Shown here one piece after another: positions 25,104 through 33,299 of a stretch of 36,734 nucleotides of DNA. Source of the stretch: an uncultured Patescibacteria group bacterium (lineage in GTDB: Bacteria; Patescibacteriota; JACMRA01). Within the stretch, counting starts at the first letter, position 1; the number at the start of each line of letters is the position of its first letter. The notes below the pieces were generated by a model, which ran no database searches, had not been told where the DNA came from, and saw only the letters and a program-made list of their open reading frames with translations. The stretch is taken from the NCBI GenBank assembly GCA_938041505.1, contig CALITC010000015.1, forward strand, positions 1 through 36,734, given 5' to 3'. The position numbers were made by a program, and so were the translations under genes.

Positions 25104-25727
25104 ATGCCTAGAAAGAAAATGATTCGGTATAGAGATCTTGCTAAGTTTGACAATGTACACGAAGGCTTAGAGTTTAAGTACAAAGATATATTTAATAACG
25201 ATAATCCAATCACTTTAGAGCTTGCGTGTGGCCGAGGTGAGTATACCAATGGTCTTGCTCAACAATTCCCAAATCAAAACTTTGTTGGTATCGACATTAA
25301 AGGCGAACGTATCTGGCAAGCGGCCACCCAATCACATGAATTAAATCTATCCAATACTGCTTTTATCAGAGGCAGTATAGACATGCTCGAGAATTTTTTT
25401 GAAAACAACTCAATCGACACCATCTGGATTATCCACCCAGACCCGCAACCCAAACGAGAACGCCAGCGCTTAACCCACCCCAAATACCTCCACAAGTATA
25501 ACAACCTTCTAGTACCTGGCGGACAACTCAATCTAAAAACAGACGATCAGAACTTCTTTGATTACAGCTTGGAAACAATCTCCAAGCTCTTCACCATCCT
25601 CAAACAAACCAAAGATCTCCACAATTCTAAACACCTAGAAGATCATCACGGAATAATCACCAACTTCGAACAAAAAGCCCTCTTAAAAAAGAAAAGTATC
25701 TGTTACTTATCAGCTTCCAATAATTAG
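25104..25727 (+). CDS. trmB: tRNA (guanine-N7-)-methyltransferase
   Basis: TrmB methylates G46 in the tRNA variable loop using S-adenosylmethionine. The SAM-binding motif LELACGRGEYTNGLAQQFP and FVGIDIKGERIWQA are clear. The family signature FPDPWPKxRHxKRRL appears as HPDPQPKRERQRL, with Trp replaced by Gln. LKTDDQNFFDY and TNFEQKAL match the C-terminal motifs. The 207-residue length is normal for a compact TrmB. Start ATG 25104 (MPRKKMIRYRDL); no strong promoter is seen. Its TAG stop overlaps the stop of the convergent DUF3137 gene. Confidence 0.93.
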   Translation: MPRKKMIRYRDLAKFDNVHEGLEFKYKDIFNNDNPITLELACGRGEYTNGLAQQFPNQNFVGIDIKGERIWQAATQSHELNLSNTAFIRGSIDMLENFFENNSIDTIWIIHPDPQPKRERQRLTHPKYLHKYNNLLVPGGQLNLKTDDQNFFDYSLETISKLFTILKQTKDLHNSKHLEDHHGIITNFEQKALLKKKSICYLSASNN

Positions 25728-26752
25728 CTTTTATACAAATGCTCGTGATTGATATTGAGATCATTAGCCAAATCCAGTAATTTTTGTATTACTTCCATAT
25801 ATTCTTCCAACTTACGATATTCAAACTCTTTTTCCAAATCCAGATCCATAAACCCTCCTGCAAAACTTGAACCAATAATGACATGCTTATCTCTGAACTC
25901 AACAAAATTTTTATCCCCATAAGATTCAAAATCGATAAGTTTAGACAGTACATTTGTCTTCCAGCAAACCCTGGCTTCTCTCTGATTAGAGGTAAAGGCA
26001 TGATATTTCTCATTGAATACCCTACTTTCAAGTTTTAACGGCTCGAGATCTTTTACCGAAGGTTTGTAGAGATCTTTATGGATAACAATCGACTCACCTT
26101 CAAAATCATGATCAACCTCCACATGCAACACTAACCAGCGACCATAGTTCCTTAATTTTGTCCTTTGAGTTCCACGACTCACATCTTTTTGCAAAGAGAA
26201 CTCACAGATGGCAACCTGTTTACCTTCGGACTCAAAAATCCAATCATCTTCGATAGTTCCGTAATATTTGAGACTAGACTTCTTAAAAGGCTTCAGAGTC
26301 AACTCAGAATTTGATTGAACTTTTAGAGAATGAGGATACTGCATTACCCGGCTCCAGTGAACCAGTCCACCAGGAACATTTCTTTTTGCAGAATCAAAAT
26401 ATGAATTGAAATAAATCGGCAACACAGTATTATGCAAATATGTCTCAGCAAATCTATGAGGTGTTGAAGATAATCTAGCATTCTGATCTCGATTGTTCAC
26501 CAAGAAGTAAACCAAATACCCCACACCAGCAAAAGGAATAACAACTATAGCAATGGAAGCTAAAACGGCAAACCACAATCTACTTAGTGGAAAAATCCCA
26601 ATCAGCTGAAAAAGAACAATCGGAAATATAAATAGCCCTAAAGCAATTGCAAAAATCTTTCTATTCAAAAATTTTAGAGCAATCAGAGACTTGCGATCCT
26701 CTTCACGAAGCTGATTAAGAGTTTTGAGTTCTAGTTCAAGACTGTCTGGCAT
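25724..26752 (-). CDS. DUF3137-family protein, paralogue 3
   Basis: Last of three tandem paralogues (342 residues). Two adjacent hydrophobic spans near the N-terminus (about 30-50, 58-85) precede a cytoplasmic-type domain of about 250 residues. Family features: DHDFEGES; LESRVFNEKYHAFTSNQREARVCWKTNV, which corresponds to the DUF3137 'LE..eFe..F.vys.dq.eAR' motif; VEFRDKHVIIG; and a closing LNINHEHLYKS. The function of DUF3137 is unknown. It is separated by 3 nt from the preceding paralogue, so it is translated from one message that begins with a TMEM175-type channel. Start ATG 26752; stop TAA overlaps the trmB stop. Confidence 0.82.
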   Translation of the reverse strand: MPDSLELELKTLNQLREEDRKSLIALKFLNRKIFAIALGLFIFPIVLFQLIGIFPLSRLWFAVLASIAIVVIPFAGVGYLVYFLVNNRDQNARLSSTPHRFAETYLHNTVLPIYFNSYFDSAKRNVPGGLVHWSRVMQYPHSLKVQSNSELTLKPFKKSSLKYYGTIEDDWIFESEGKQVAICEFSLQKDVSRGTQRTKLRNYGRWLVLHVEVDHDFEGESIVIHKDLYKPSVKDLEPLKLESRVFNEKYHAFTSNQREARVCWKTNVLSKLIDFESYGDKNFVEFRDKHVIIGSSFAGGFMDLDLEKEFEYRKLEEYMEVIQKLLDLANDLNINHEHLYKS

Positions 26753-26755
26753 AAT

Positions 26756-27760
26756 TTAGTTTTTCTTAGATTTAGTCTTATAAAGATATTCATGGTTGAT
26801 ATTAAGCTTTTCAGTAAGCTCCATCATTTTTATAACCAAATACTTTGAATCTTCGAACTGTGAGAGAAGAAGTTTTTTTCGTGTTTCATGCTCAAAAACA
26901 CCTGCATTATGTTCTACACCAATTGTCACATACCCTCGACTGAACTCCATGAAGAATTTCCCTTGGGGATTAAGATCGTTCAAAGCTTGCATTACATTAG
27001 TCTTCAAGCACACCCGAGCCTCACGCTGGTTATTCGAATATACAACAAACTTCATAGCAAACTCCCTACTTTCTAGATTCACTTTATCCAACCCACTTCG
27101 AGAAAACCAATATAGCTTGCGAGATAAGACAGTCTCACCTTCAAAATCATGATCCACTTTAGCTCGAACCACCAAAAATCTTGCGTAATCTGCATAATAG
27201 TGAATGTTTTTCGCTTCTCTTAAAATTTGAATAGAATACTCACCAAACTTATAATCAGCACCTTCATAAACTATGTCATATTGGTCTTCGACCTGAGCTA
27301 AATACTGAGGTTTAGTATTCCATAATTCAATAGTATAATCTTGGGCAGAATAAAAGTAACTATAAAACGAATCAAACAACTTATAATCAGGCTTACTCAA
27401 TACGCGACTACTCAATGTTAATTCATGTGGCTCAGAATGTTTTGCACTAGACACAAATCCTTGTAGATAAGTTGGTATAATTGAAGCATGAAGAAGCTGG
27501 TGAAGTTTCTGATCCCTATGAGAAAATTTCTTATGCTCAAAAAATCCTAACCCAGCCAAACCAAAAATAGTGACCACGAAGAACTGTGTAAAAAGGAGTA
27601 TATTATACACGATAGCCATCCAAACTACGACAATAAATATAATGACTATAGCGGCGAGCACTTTTGGTATTATTATATTCCAATACTCCACCCGCTCTCT
27701 TCTAAAGTCTAATAGTTCCTGGTTATATTCATCAACATAAAGTTCTAATTTTTGTTTCAT
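26756..27760 (-). CDS. DUF3137-family protein, paralogue 2
   Basis: Middle paralogue (334 residues) with the same plan: acidic N-terminus, a hydrophobic hairpin (about 28-75), then the DUF3137 domain. The domain has DHDFEGETV, LESREFAMKFVVYSNNQREARVCLKTNV, FMEFSRGYVTIG and the terminal LNINHEYLYKT. It is closer to paralogue 3 in the VYSNNQREARVC block than to paralogue 1. Gaps of 3 nt on each side mark a tight operon. No catalytic motif can be named. Start ATG 27760; stop TAA. Confidence 0.82.
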   Translation of the reverse strand: MKQKLELYVDEYNQELLDFRRERVEYWNIIIPKVLAAIVIIFIVVVWMAIVYNILLFTQFFVVTIFGLAGLGFFEHKKFSHRDQKLHQLLHASIIPTYLQGFVSSAKHSEPHELTLSSRVLSKPDYKLFDSFYSYFYSAQDYTIELWNTKPQYLAQVEDQYDIVYEGADYKFGEYSIQILREAKNIHYYADYARFLVVRAKVDHDFEGETVLSRKLYWFSRSGLDKVNLESREFAMKFVVYSNNQREARVCLKTNVMQALNDLNPQGKFFMEFSRGYVTIGVEHNAGVFEHETRKKLLLSQFEDSKYLVIKMMELTEKLNINHEYLYKTKSKKN

Positions 27761-27763
27761 ACG

Positions 27764-28765
27764 CTATTTGCTTAACTTTGATTTGTAGAGGTATTCATGG
27801 TTGATATTCAATAATTGAGTTAAGTCAATCATATGCTCAATAAGTTCCAAAGAATGATTAAGATTCTGCACAGAAATATTTCCTTCTCGATCTGCAAAAA
27901 ACAACTCTGGCTTAATAGGTATTCCTATCAACACTTGCTGATTACCAAACTCTATAAATGAGCCTTGATCCAATTCTGCAGTGTATTTTTTCCAGGCAGA
28001 AATCACATTCGTCTTGAAGCATACTCGGGCATCTGTTTGAGAGGTCGTATAGACTCTAAATTTATTCATAAAAGCGTCGTTTTCAAAGCGAACTTTCTCA
28101 AAATCTTTTGGAAGGAATCTTTCTGCCGCAAAATGATACTGTGAAGCAATTGTCACTCCATCAAAATGATGATCTACCGGACTTATAAGGACCGCTGTGG
28201 CTGATATATTATTTTTGAGCTCAAACAACGTATACATCTGGTTCTCGTAAGTAAATGTATAAAAATCTCCCACACTAACGTCATCAGAAAATTTCCCATA
28301 CCTCAAGCTCTCCTGGGCAAATTCGTTAGTTGAGGAATTAAACTTATCAATATTTACGCTCAGATGGGGGTCTTTACTATATCTATGGGATAAATATACA
28401 CTATTTTGCACGATATTTTTCGGGTTGGCGATTTGCACGACAGAGTATTTTTCTGACAACTTTCGTATGATAGTATCTACCTTAGCTTTGTCAGCCTTAT
28501 CATTAATCGATTTAGCCATATTACCATAATTTGTTACAGTTTTGATCCATCCCCATATTATGGCTAAAGGCAACCATATCACTAAAGCCACAGCAAGTGT
28601 GATCTCCATTAAAGTTTTGGCATCATACCCACTCTCGATATAAGTACTAACCACTGCGAGTAAAGACAACGACACAGGAAGTACAAAATAAAAGCTGAAT
28701 AATCCACCAAGTGCTATTTTTAGCTTCCTTATCCTCTTCTTGAATTCGTGCTTACCTTGAGACAT
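27764..28765 (-). CDS. DUF3137-family protein, paralogue 1
   Basis: First and most divergent of the three paralogues (333 residues). The basic N-terminus (KHEFKKRIRKLK) leads into a membrane hairpin (about 17-75), then the conserved domain: DHHFDGVT, FENDAFMNKFRVYTTSQTDARVCFKTNV, FIEFGNQQVLIG, and the terminal LNINHEYLYKS. The shared last motif in all three copies suggests a functional C-terminus. It lies 20 nt after the TMEM175-type gene. Start ATG 28765 (MSQGKHEF); stop TAG. Confidence 0.82.
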   Translation of the reverse strand: MSQGKHEFKKRIRKLKIALGGLFSFYFVLPVSLSLLAVVSTYIESGYDAKTLMEITLAVALVIWLPLAIIWGWIKTVTNYGNMAKSINDKADKAKVDTIIRKLSEKYSVVQIANPKNIVQNSVYLSHRYSKDPHLSVNIDKFNSSTNEFAQESLRYGKFSDDVSVGDFYTFTYENQMYTLFELKNNISATAVLISPVDHHFDGVTIASQYHFAAERFLPKDFEKVRFENDAFMNKFRVYTTSQTDARVCFKTNVISAWKKYTAELDQGSFIEFGNQQVLIGIPIKPELFFADREGNISVQNLNHSLELIEHMIDLTQLLNINHEYLYKSKLSK

Positions 28766-28785
28766 AGTTTGAAAGTTATTTATTG

Positions 28786-29424
28786 CTATGATTTTTTGAA
28801 TAATCTATCCTCTATCCAATTCAATCCTCCAGGAATCATATTGAAAATTATCGGGAAAGCAAAAAACAACAAACTAAGATTAATATTATAGAACGAAACA
28901 AAGATTGAAACCACACTAAAGACAGGAGGTAAGAATATGCGAATAGTACCGTGAATAACATCTTGTTTGAGAATATACTTAGTCTGCAGATCCTTTTGAG
29001 ATAAAATATACGCTCTCATAACATACAGGCTAAGCCCGATCAAAATAATATTAATCGAATACACAATAGTCGCCACGTTATACTCAAAATATAACCCCAA
29101 CAAATTTGCAGAAAACGGAACCAGACTAGCAAAACTCAAGAAAAGCATATTCAAATAAGCCAGCACTCGATCCATCTGCTTTACGTAATTATCAAAAATA
29201 AACTGATGCGCCATCCAGTAAGTAGCCAGCACAGCAAAACTAATAAAAAAACTAGAAATAAGTGGCCAGATACCATCAAGCGCAATCCATAAATCGTTGT
29301 TAGCAAACTCCCCTATCAAACGCGGCACTTGTACCTCAATGACAAGGAGTGTCATAATGATAGCAAACACACCGTCAGTGAGTGTCTCGAGTCTGTTTTT
29401 GCTTAGTTTTGTTTTTTTATACAT
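28786..29424 (-). CDS. TMEM175-family (DUF1211) potassium channel-like protein
   Basis: The first helix carries the family signature RLETLTDGVFAIIMTLLVIEVQVP, matching the 'R..aFsDgVfAIamTLLvLei.vP' helix that lines the pore of bacterial TMEM175 potassium channels. About six membrane spans fit the 212 residues, a normal size for bacterial single-repeat members. The WMAHQFIFDNY segment is also typical. It heads the operon with three DUF3137 paralogues, which suggests that those membrane-hairpin proteins work with, or respond to, ion flux or membrane state; that is inference. Promoter at 29448-29476 with a leader of about 17 nt. Start ATG 29424; stop TAG. Confidence 0.88.
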   Translation of the reverse strand: MYKKTKLSKNRLETLTDGVFAIIMTLLVIEVQVPRLIGEFANNDLWIALDGIWPLISSFFISFAVLATYWMAHQFIFDNYVKQMDRVLAYLNMLFLSFASLVPFSANLLGLYFEYNVATIVYSINIILIGLSLYVMRAYILSQKDLQTKYILKQDVIHGTIRIFLPPVFSVVSIFVSFYNINLSLLFFAFPIIFNMIPGGLNWIEDRLFKKS

Positions 29425-29447
29425 TTTTGTTAAGGTTTTATACTATA

Positions 29448-29476
29448 ATTATATCCCATATACAGCATATTGTAAA
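29448..29476 (-). promoter_or_regulatory. Promoter of the TMEM175-DUF3137 operon
   Basis: On the minus strand: TTTACA (29476-29471), 17 nt, and a perfect TATAAT (29453-29448). It lies in the gap divergent from the ABC-F gene. Confidence 0.65.
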
Positions 29477-29537
29477 GATTTTCCTAGTATCCACACACTC
29501 TTTGACTAAAAATATAATTTGGGGTTAGGTTCAAGCA

Positions 29538-31349
29538 ATGCGCCATATAGTGAATGCCAGCGAAATAACGATCAAACAAGGCAAAAAAACCCTCCTTAGC
29601 AAAGTCTCTTTTGCAATCCAAGACCAAGACAAAGTTGTTATTGTTGGGCGCAACGGTACCGGCAAAACAACCTTAATGACGATCCTAGCTCAAGAGAACG
29701 AAATCGATGAGGGGGATCTTATCTACGCAACAGGTCTCAAAATTGGCTATTTACCTCAAGAATTCAGCCTTCCACTAGATCAAAGCATCCACGAAGTTCT
29801 GCAAAACGAATACAAAAAATATCACTTGGGCGTCTGGTCAGAAAATCACGAAATTCAAGAATTAGAGAAGGTGTTTAAGCTCCCTCCTGAATCAACACTT
29901 ATCAAGCACTTATCCGGAGGTCAGCATCGACGCGTAGCCCTGCTCAAAGCTTTACTCCTAGAACCTGATCTACTACTTCTTGATGAGCCAACCAACCATT
30001 TAGATCTCGAAATGATCAAAGCGTTAGAAAAGATTATCCACAATTACCCAAAAGCCTGTGTTTTAATCTCCCATGATCGATATTTTGTCGACCAGACTGC
30101 CAACAAGATTCTAGAAATCGACAACCAACAAATCCACACTCATCGCGGAGGGTTCTCTGATTACCTATACTCAAGAGAAACCAGACTCAGCAACTTAGAA
30201 AAAGCCGAGGAAAAACGCCAGGAATTTCTCAAACGAGAACGAGAATGGGTCGTCTCAGGAGTCAAAGCCAGAGGCACCAAAAACAAAGGTCGAATGAAGC
30301 GCTACCAAGAAGTCAAAAAACAAGAAACGTTTCGTAGGAGAATTGATCCTAACCTTCTTATTCCAGAGCCACCTGTGCTCGGAAGCAAAGTCTTGAAGGG
30401 TATTAATCTACATATCGACATCGCAGGTCAGCATATTCTAAAAGATTTTAACTTTAAATTCGAAGAAGGATACAAAGTCGGACTTATCGGACCCAACGGT
30501 AGCGGCAAAACAACCTTCTTAAGAACTATTACCGGTGAGCTCCCCCCTACTCGAGGCAAGGTCGTCATCGGCGAAAGCACAATTATCAATTACCAAGACC
30601 AAAGTCGAAGTGATATCGATTTTACCAAGTCCATCATGCAAGAAGTTTGCGGAGGGGCTGACCGAATCGAATTCGGTTACGGAAGTGTCAATTCCTACGC
30701 CTACCTCAAGCGCTTCTTATTCTCATCCCAACAAATTAGAGAATCTGCTTTTAATCTCTCAGGTGGCGAGCGGGCCAGGGTATTACTGGCAAAATTATTC
30801 CGTATCTCTTCCAATTTCCTGATTCTCGACGAACCAACTAACGACTTAGATATCGAAACTTTGAACGTCTTGGAATCCTCGCTTAGAGATTTTCCAGGGT
30901 GCATGATTGTCGTTAGTCATGATCGATATTTTCTCAATAATATCTGCACCCATATTCTTAGCTTAGAGGGGGATGGCTCGTATATTCTCAGTACCGGAAA
31001 TTATGACGACTTCATTCAAAAATACAAATCCGAAGCAAATCCTCTTCAAGAAGAATCAACTGATGAGCCCGCCCCCAAAGAAGCCAAACCTAGGCCAGAA
31101 AAAATAAACGAATCCGAAAACAAACTTACCGACCAAGAACGAAGAAAACTCAAAAAAGAACTCAATCGCCTCACCGGGCAAATAGCCAAACTAGAATCCC
31201 AAATCCAAGACAAAGAAGCCAAGTTTGCCGACCCAGAGTTCTTCAAAAGGGAGAATCTCGACAACTTTATGTTCAGCCTCGGTCGCGACAAAAAACAACT
31301 CGAATTATGGGAGACAAGATTCTTAGAAATATCAGATATAATAGACTAA
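29538..31349 (+). CDS. ABC-F family ATPase (Uup/EttA-like)
   Basis: A soluble protein of 603 residues with two ABC domains and no membrane spans, as in ABC-F factors that bind the ribosomal E site and ease stalled or difficult translation. First domain: Walker A GRNGTGKTT (from 37), signature LSGGQ (from 125), Walker B LLLLDEPTNHLD. The interdomain P-site-tRNA-interaction linker is about residues 215-265 (KREREWVVSGVKARGTKNKGR). Second domain: GPNGSGKTT (from 318), LSGGERAR (about 407), FLILDEPTNDLD. A Pro/Glu-rich spacer leads to a C-terminal coiled coil (about 530-600) like the Uup C-terminal domain, which binds nucleic acid. Uup is the best guess within the group. A TATAAT at 29513 precedes it without a good -35. 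Start ATG 29538; stop TAA. Confidence 0.9.
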   Translation: MRHIVNASEITIKQGKKTLLSKVSFAIQDQDKVVIVGRNGTGKTTLMTILAQENEIDEGDLIYATGLKIGYLPQEFSLPLDQSIHEVLQNEYKKYHLGVWSENHEIQELEKVFKLPPESTLIKHLSGGQHRRVALLKALLLEPDLLLLDEPTNHLDLEMIKALEKIIHNYPKACVLISHDRYFVDQTANKILEIDNQQIHTHRGGFSDYLYSRETRLSNLEKAEEKRQEFLKREREWVVSGVKARGTKNKGRMKRYQEVKKQETFRRRIDPNLLIPEPPVLGSKVLKGINLHIDIAGQHILKDFNFKFEEGYKVGLIGPNGSGKTTFLRTITGELPPTRGKVVIGESTIINYQDQSRSDIDFTKSIMQEVCGGADRIEFGYGSVNSYAYLKRFLFSSQQIRESAFNLSGGERARVLLAKLFRISSNFLILDEPTNDLDIETLNVLESSLRDFPGCMIVVSHDRYFLNNICTHILSLEGDGSYILSTGNYDDFIQKYKSEANPLQEESTDEPAPKEAKPRPEKINESENKLTDQERRKLKKELNRLTGQIAKLESQIQDKEAKFADPEFFKRENLDNFMFSLGRDKKQLELWETRFLEISDIID

Positions 31350-31356
31350 AATAAGC

Positions 31357-31385
31357 TTGACATTAGCTAATTATTAAGCTATAAA
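31357..31385 (+). promoter_or_regulatory. Promoter of the exported GIY-YIG-like protein gene
   Basis: TTGACA (31357-31362), exactly 17 nt, TATAAA (31380-31385). The leader is about 40 nt to GTG 31431 and contains AGAGAGG (31414-31420), a possible Shine-Dalgarno. Confidence 0.65.
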
Positions 31386-31430
31386 TAAATAGCGTATATA
31401 ATTTATGTATTTTAGAGAGGACACTCAATC

Positions 31431-33029
31431 GTGAAAAAATTATTAATTAACAGCCTGTTCTTATCGGTACTTTGTTCTTTTGGTTTAGCTATGGAAACCA
31501 ATGCCAGAGAAATACAAGCCGGGTCTACTTTATCAAAAATAGTAGAGCTGCAAAGAAGTAACGTGGCAGAAGATTACGGCAAATTAGTATGCCTAATCGA
31601 TCAAAATGGAAACACAATTTCCACACGACAAACTGCACCAGAAACCGGAGCTTACACTTTTGCAAGTCCAGGCTCTAAGTGCGACACATTCAAGCACCAC
31701 CAAACCTTTCGTCGTTTCTACGTGCGAATCGGTGACAAAGCTAACCGTGTCTTGTTTCTACATAACGACGGCTTAAGTGCTTTACCATATGTAGAGGAAG
31801 GGTCTGAGATCTCATATGTACAACCAATCAGGTTTACCATGCGAGAATTAGTTGGAAAGGAGCAAAAAGAGCCAATCTTGATAATTGGGACTCAATACCC
31901 TGATAGCAAAATATATGCTGATGATGTCGTCAGCTATATGGTTCTTGCTCCAGAAGATCATCAAATCAGAGAAATTGAGCTTGTTGTCGCAAGTAACCGC
32001 AAGCAGCTAAGGTTTGCAAGTAACGCAATCAACAAGCTAAAAACAAGACAGTTCAAGGCACAAGATATTGTCGAAGGAAAACTAAGTTTTGGTGCCATTG
32101 TCAAAACCCCAGGGCGAGCAGATGGCATCTCAAATAGTGCCGTATTTACCTATTACGGTACAAAGAGACCAAAAACTCAACCTGAGCTGGTGAATCAAGC
32201 TGCCAGAGAGCAAGAAAACAAGCCTATCAAAATTGCAACAGTCAACAAGGAATTTGAGGACGCCGAAACAAGCGAAATGCATCGCTGCGCTGTCCTGGTA
32301 CAAAAATCCCTATTCCCTGAGCATGAGTTCGCTGGTGATGAACTTGCGGTGTTGTGTAAGAATGTTGATTTCAGAGTCAATCAGGTGTTTTTCTTACAAG
32401 ATTCAGCCTACAAAGTCACTGAAGTCTTACCGAACACTTTGCATAGGTTTAAGTTCTTAGGTACAATTGACGAACTCTCTGAAAAAATTGAGGAGGAGAA
32501 AAAGACTACCAGAAACCTTACAGTCAAAAAACCTCCCCTAACACCCCAACCTGAACGAGTAGTAAAAATTACTCCAACAGAACAAGCTGTCGAAAACGTC
32601 GATCCTGAACCAAAAGTTGTTGAAACGGCAAAAGTCATCAGCCCTACTCTGAGGGATGTTAAACTTAGTAGAGAAACTGCTTCTTGGCTTCGAAAAGGTG
32701 TCCCAGATTACTCGGTTTACTTCGGATATGACAACCGACATAAAGTTCGATATGTTGGTATTTCTAAAAACCCAAGCAAACTATTCAAGGACTTTGAAAA
32801 CGATCCTTACAAGTCGTTCTTAAAGTTCGGAGTTGCTGAAAAGGACTTAACCCTCAACCAAGCTCGCGCTCTTGAGCAATACTACCAGTTCAAACATGAG
32901 CAAAAAAATGGAGGTCGAGTCCTGACAAGCAACAAGCTAGGAGGGGTCTACAACACGATCGATTCTGACAACAGAGAGTTAATCTATCCCGAAGCACTTA
33001 ATTGGGCTAAGGGGTATGCCGAGCAATAA
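31431..33029 (+). CDS. Exported protein with GIY-YIG-like C-terminal domain
   Basis: Begins with GTG and a clear signal peptide (MKKLLINSLFLSVLCSFGLAMETNA). The body (about 30-335) contains two Cys-bearing segments (LVCLIDQNGN...KCDTF and RCAVLVQKS...VLCKNVDF) that look like related domains with possible disulfides. A Pro/Lys/Thr-rich linker covers about 345-405. The C-terminal 110 residues (about 420-530) match the plan of GIY-YIG-type domains found at the ends of bacterial toxins: YSVYFGY, RYVGISKNP, ARALEQYY with the conserved Glu near 482, NKLGGVYNT and a final YPEALNWAKGY. The Arg usually found after YVGIT..N is Lys/Leu here, so nuclease activity is uncertain. Known GIY-YIG enzymes cleave DNA. 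Own promoter and terminator; no immunity-type gene on the same strand. Stop TAA. Confidence 0.75.
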   Translation: MKKLLINSLFLSVLCSFGLAMETNAREIQAGSTLSKIVELQRSNVAEDYGKLVCLIDQNGNTISTRQTAPETGAYTFASPGSKCDTFKHHQTFRRFYVRIGDKANRVLFLHNDGLSALPYVEEGSEISYVQPIRFTMRELVGKEQKEPILIIGTQYPDSKIYADDVVSYMVLAPEDHQIREIELVVASNRKQLRFASNAINKLKTRQFKAQDIVEGKLSFGAIVKTPGRADGISNSAVFTYYGTKRPKTQPELVNQAAREQENKPIKIATVNKEFEDAETSEMHRCAVLVQKSLFPEHEFAGDELAVLCKNVDFRVNQVFFLQDSAYKVTEVLPNTLHRFKFLGTIDELSEKIEEEKKTTRNLTVKKPPLTPQPERVVKITPTEQAVENVDPEPKVVETAKVISPTLRDVKLSRETASWLRKGVPDYSVYFGYDNRHKVRYVGISKNPSKLFKDFENDPYKSFLKFGVAEKDLTLNQARALEQYYQFKHEQKNGGRVLTSNKLGGVYNTIDSDNRELIYPEALNWAKGYAEQ

Positions 33030-33057
33030 CTCTAAATGTTAGCTTAAACATATACCA

Positions 33058-33092
33058 GCGCCCGCAACCTTATTTGCGAGGGCGTTTTTTTT
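33058..33092 (+). terminator. Rho-independent terminator after the GIY-YIG-like gene
   Basis: CGCCCGCAA (33059-33067) pairs with TTGCGAGGGCG (33074-33084) with a two-base bulge, followed by eight T. It lies 12 nt before the end of the extended reading frame of the opposing gene. Confidence 0.8.
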
Positions 33093-33103
33093 GGTTGAAT
33101 TGA

Positions 33104-33299
33104 CTAGTCTCGATACTCTCCAGCGTAATAAGGATTATTGCTTCCAAAATACGGCATGGCTTGCTTGATACACTCTATCCTATCTACAAAACAATAGCTG
33201 TCTCCAAATATATTCTTCAACAATCTATAACGGACCGCAGAAATTATTTGGTTCGCGTCATCTCTTTGTAGCCTATCAAGAAGTTTGGTAATACTTTTT
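33104..33299 (-). pseudogene. Out-of-frame continuation of the 33743 gene
   Basis: In the +1 frame relative to the upstream gene an open stretch of about 60 codons reads SITKLLDRLQRDD, then ANQIISAVRYRLLKNIFG, and ends PYYAGEYRD-TAG at 33104. It has no start codon of its own (upstream TAA at the A-run). Its composition (Arg/Asp/Leu/Ile helix, then Tyr/Pro-rich tail) is protein-like and continuous with the upstream helix. It stops 12 nt from the opposing terminator, a natural place for a gene end. Confidence 0.6.
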
